DNA of 64,000 bases from Prunus persica (lineage: Eukaryota; Streptophyta; Magnoliopsida; Rosales; Rosaceae), in assembly GCF_000346465.2 (NCBI RefSeq), contig NC_034015.1, positions 3,559,845-3,623,844 on the forward strand, read 5' to 3'. Under the pieces are notes generated by a model. The model worked only from the letters and a program-made list of their open reading frames with translations, was not told the DNA's origin and did no database searches. This document shows, one piece after another, positions 63,677 through 64,000 of this stretch (positions are counted from its first letter, which is position 1; every line of letters starts with the position of its first letter). A program made the position numbers and the translations under genes.

Positions 63677-63832
63677 NNNNNNNNNNNNNNNNNNNNNNNN
63701 NNNNNNNNNNNNNNNNNNNNNNNNNNNNNNNNNNNNNNNNNNNNNNNNNNNNNNNNNNNNNNNNNNNNNNNNNNNNCTGTGTCTTTTTGTGTTGATTTCC
63801 AGCAAAAGTACACCTTTATTTGATCTTGTCAT
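63650..63832. repeat. Perfect 27-bp inverted repeats flanking the assembly gap
   Basis: ATGACAAGATCAAATAAAGG plus TGTACTT at 63,650-63,676 is the exact reverse complement of 63,806-63,832. The left arm abuts the Ns. 29 bases (63,777-63,805) separate the gap from the right arm. Confidence 0.97.
63677..63776. other. 100-N assembly gap
   Basis: Exactly 100 undetermined bases, the usual placeholder for a gap of unknown size. Any open frame across it is meaningless. Confidence 0.99.
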
Positions 63833-63948
63833 GGACAACGGATATGTGTTGTAGTTAGAAGATTTTCTACAGCAAAGTTCAAAAATGCTTCCACCCCAAA
63901 CTCATATGCCTTCGATCTTCTATCCGAGTGCATCCATGACTTATCCAT
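63829..63948 (-). pseudogene. Start of another tnpD-like transposase (transposase-associated domain), minus strand
   Basis: ATG at 63,948 gives MDKSWMHSDRRSKAYEFGVE, then FLNFAVENL, then THIRCP and a TGA at 63,829-63,831. Families of this type continue CPC..C, so the frame breaks exactly at the Cys-Pro-Cys motif. The break coincides with the end of the 27-bp inverted repeat, so it may be a junction rather than a point mutation. It resembles the CACTA-C start (MDKSWMHEDRRSK) more than CACTA-B. The window ends 52 bp upstream, with AT-rich text. Confidence 0.8.
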
Positions 63949-64000
63949 CTCCGACACTATAACCTATTATCTATAATAAAGTGAAAATACAGGCAATGAC

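Overview
This is nuclear DNA from a flowering plant. The clues are spliced plant genes with GT/AG introns, a plant-only gene family (PHYTOCHROME KINASE SUBSTRATE), plant CACTA, Ty3/gypsy and hAT transposon families, TTTAGGG telomere-type repeats and AT-rich spacers. A woody eudicot, perhaps Rosaceae, is my guess and is not proven by the sequence. There are three convincing host genes; most of the rest is nested, decayed transposons.

Layout: 0-1.7 kb holds the 5' half of a minus-strand 20S proteasome alpha-subunit gene (PAG1 type). 1.7-6.9 kb is AT-rich spacer with duplicated blocks and a broken hAT-type transposase (4.2-5.3 kb). 6.9-12.3 kb is a decayed Ty3/gypsy element (R1) with two ~1 kb LTRs. 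14.8-31.7 kb is an Athila-like gypsy element (R2) that keeps gag-protease, the integrase tail and a 3' LTR; an 11 kb CACTA transposon (CACTA-A) lies inside it, with decayed tnpA-like and tnpD-like genes and captured exons of an AP2/AINTEGUMENTA-like gene. 31.95-36.7 kb is a complete five-exon HINT1-type histidine-triad gene, starting only ~250 bp after the R2 LTR. 37.3-39.2 kb is a two-exon PKS gene. 39.2-48.8 kb holds a SINE-like element, a gypsy gag remnant, one end of another CACTA-like element, and two tandem broken copies of a proteasome beta5-like gene.

48,872-59,407 is a CACTA transposon with both ends (CACTA-B): matching termini, an ATT target duplication, tnpD-like and tnpA-like genes, and dense arrays of paired GCGCGACGAA / TTCGTCGCGC motifs. 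A near copy of its flanks without the insertion lies at 47.4-47.8 kb, giving a natural empty site. 60.0-61.4 kb is part of a third tnpD gene, cut off by the end of a fourth element (CACTA-D, ACGACG/CGTCGT motifs). The last 0.6 kb has a 100-N assembly gap between perfect 27-bp inverted repeats and the start of another tnpD on the minus strand.

How the genes fit together: HINT1, PKS and PAG1 look functional and unrelated to one another (nucleotide hydrolysis, light signalling, protein turnover). In each CACTA element the tnpD product would be the transposase and the tnpA-like product would be expected to bind the subterminal motif arrays. Every transposon gene seen here carries stops or frameshifts, so the elements are probably non-autonomous now.
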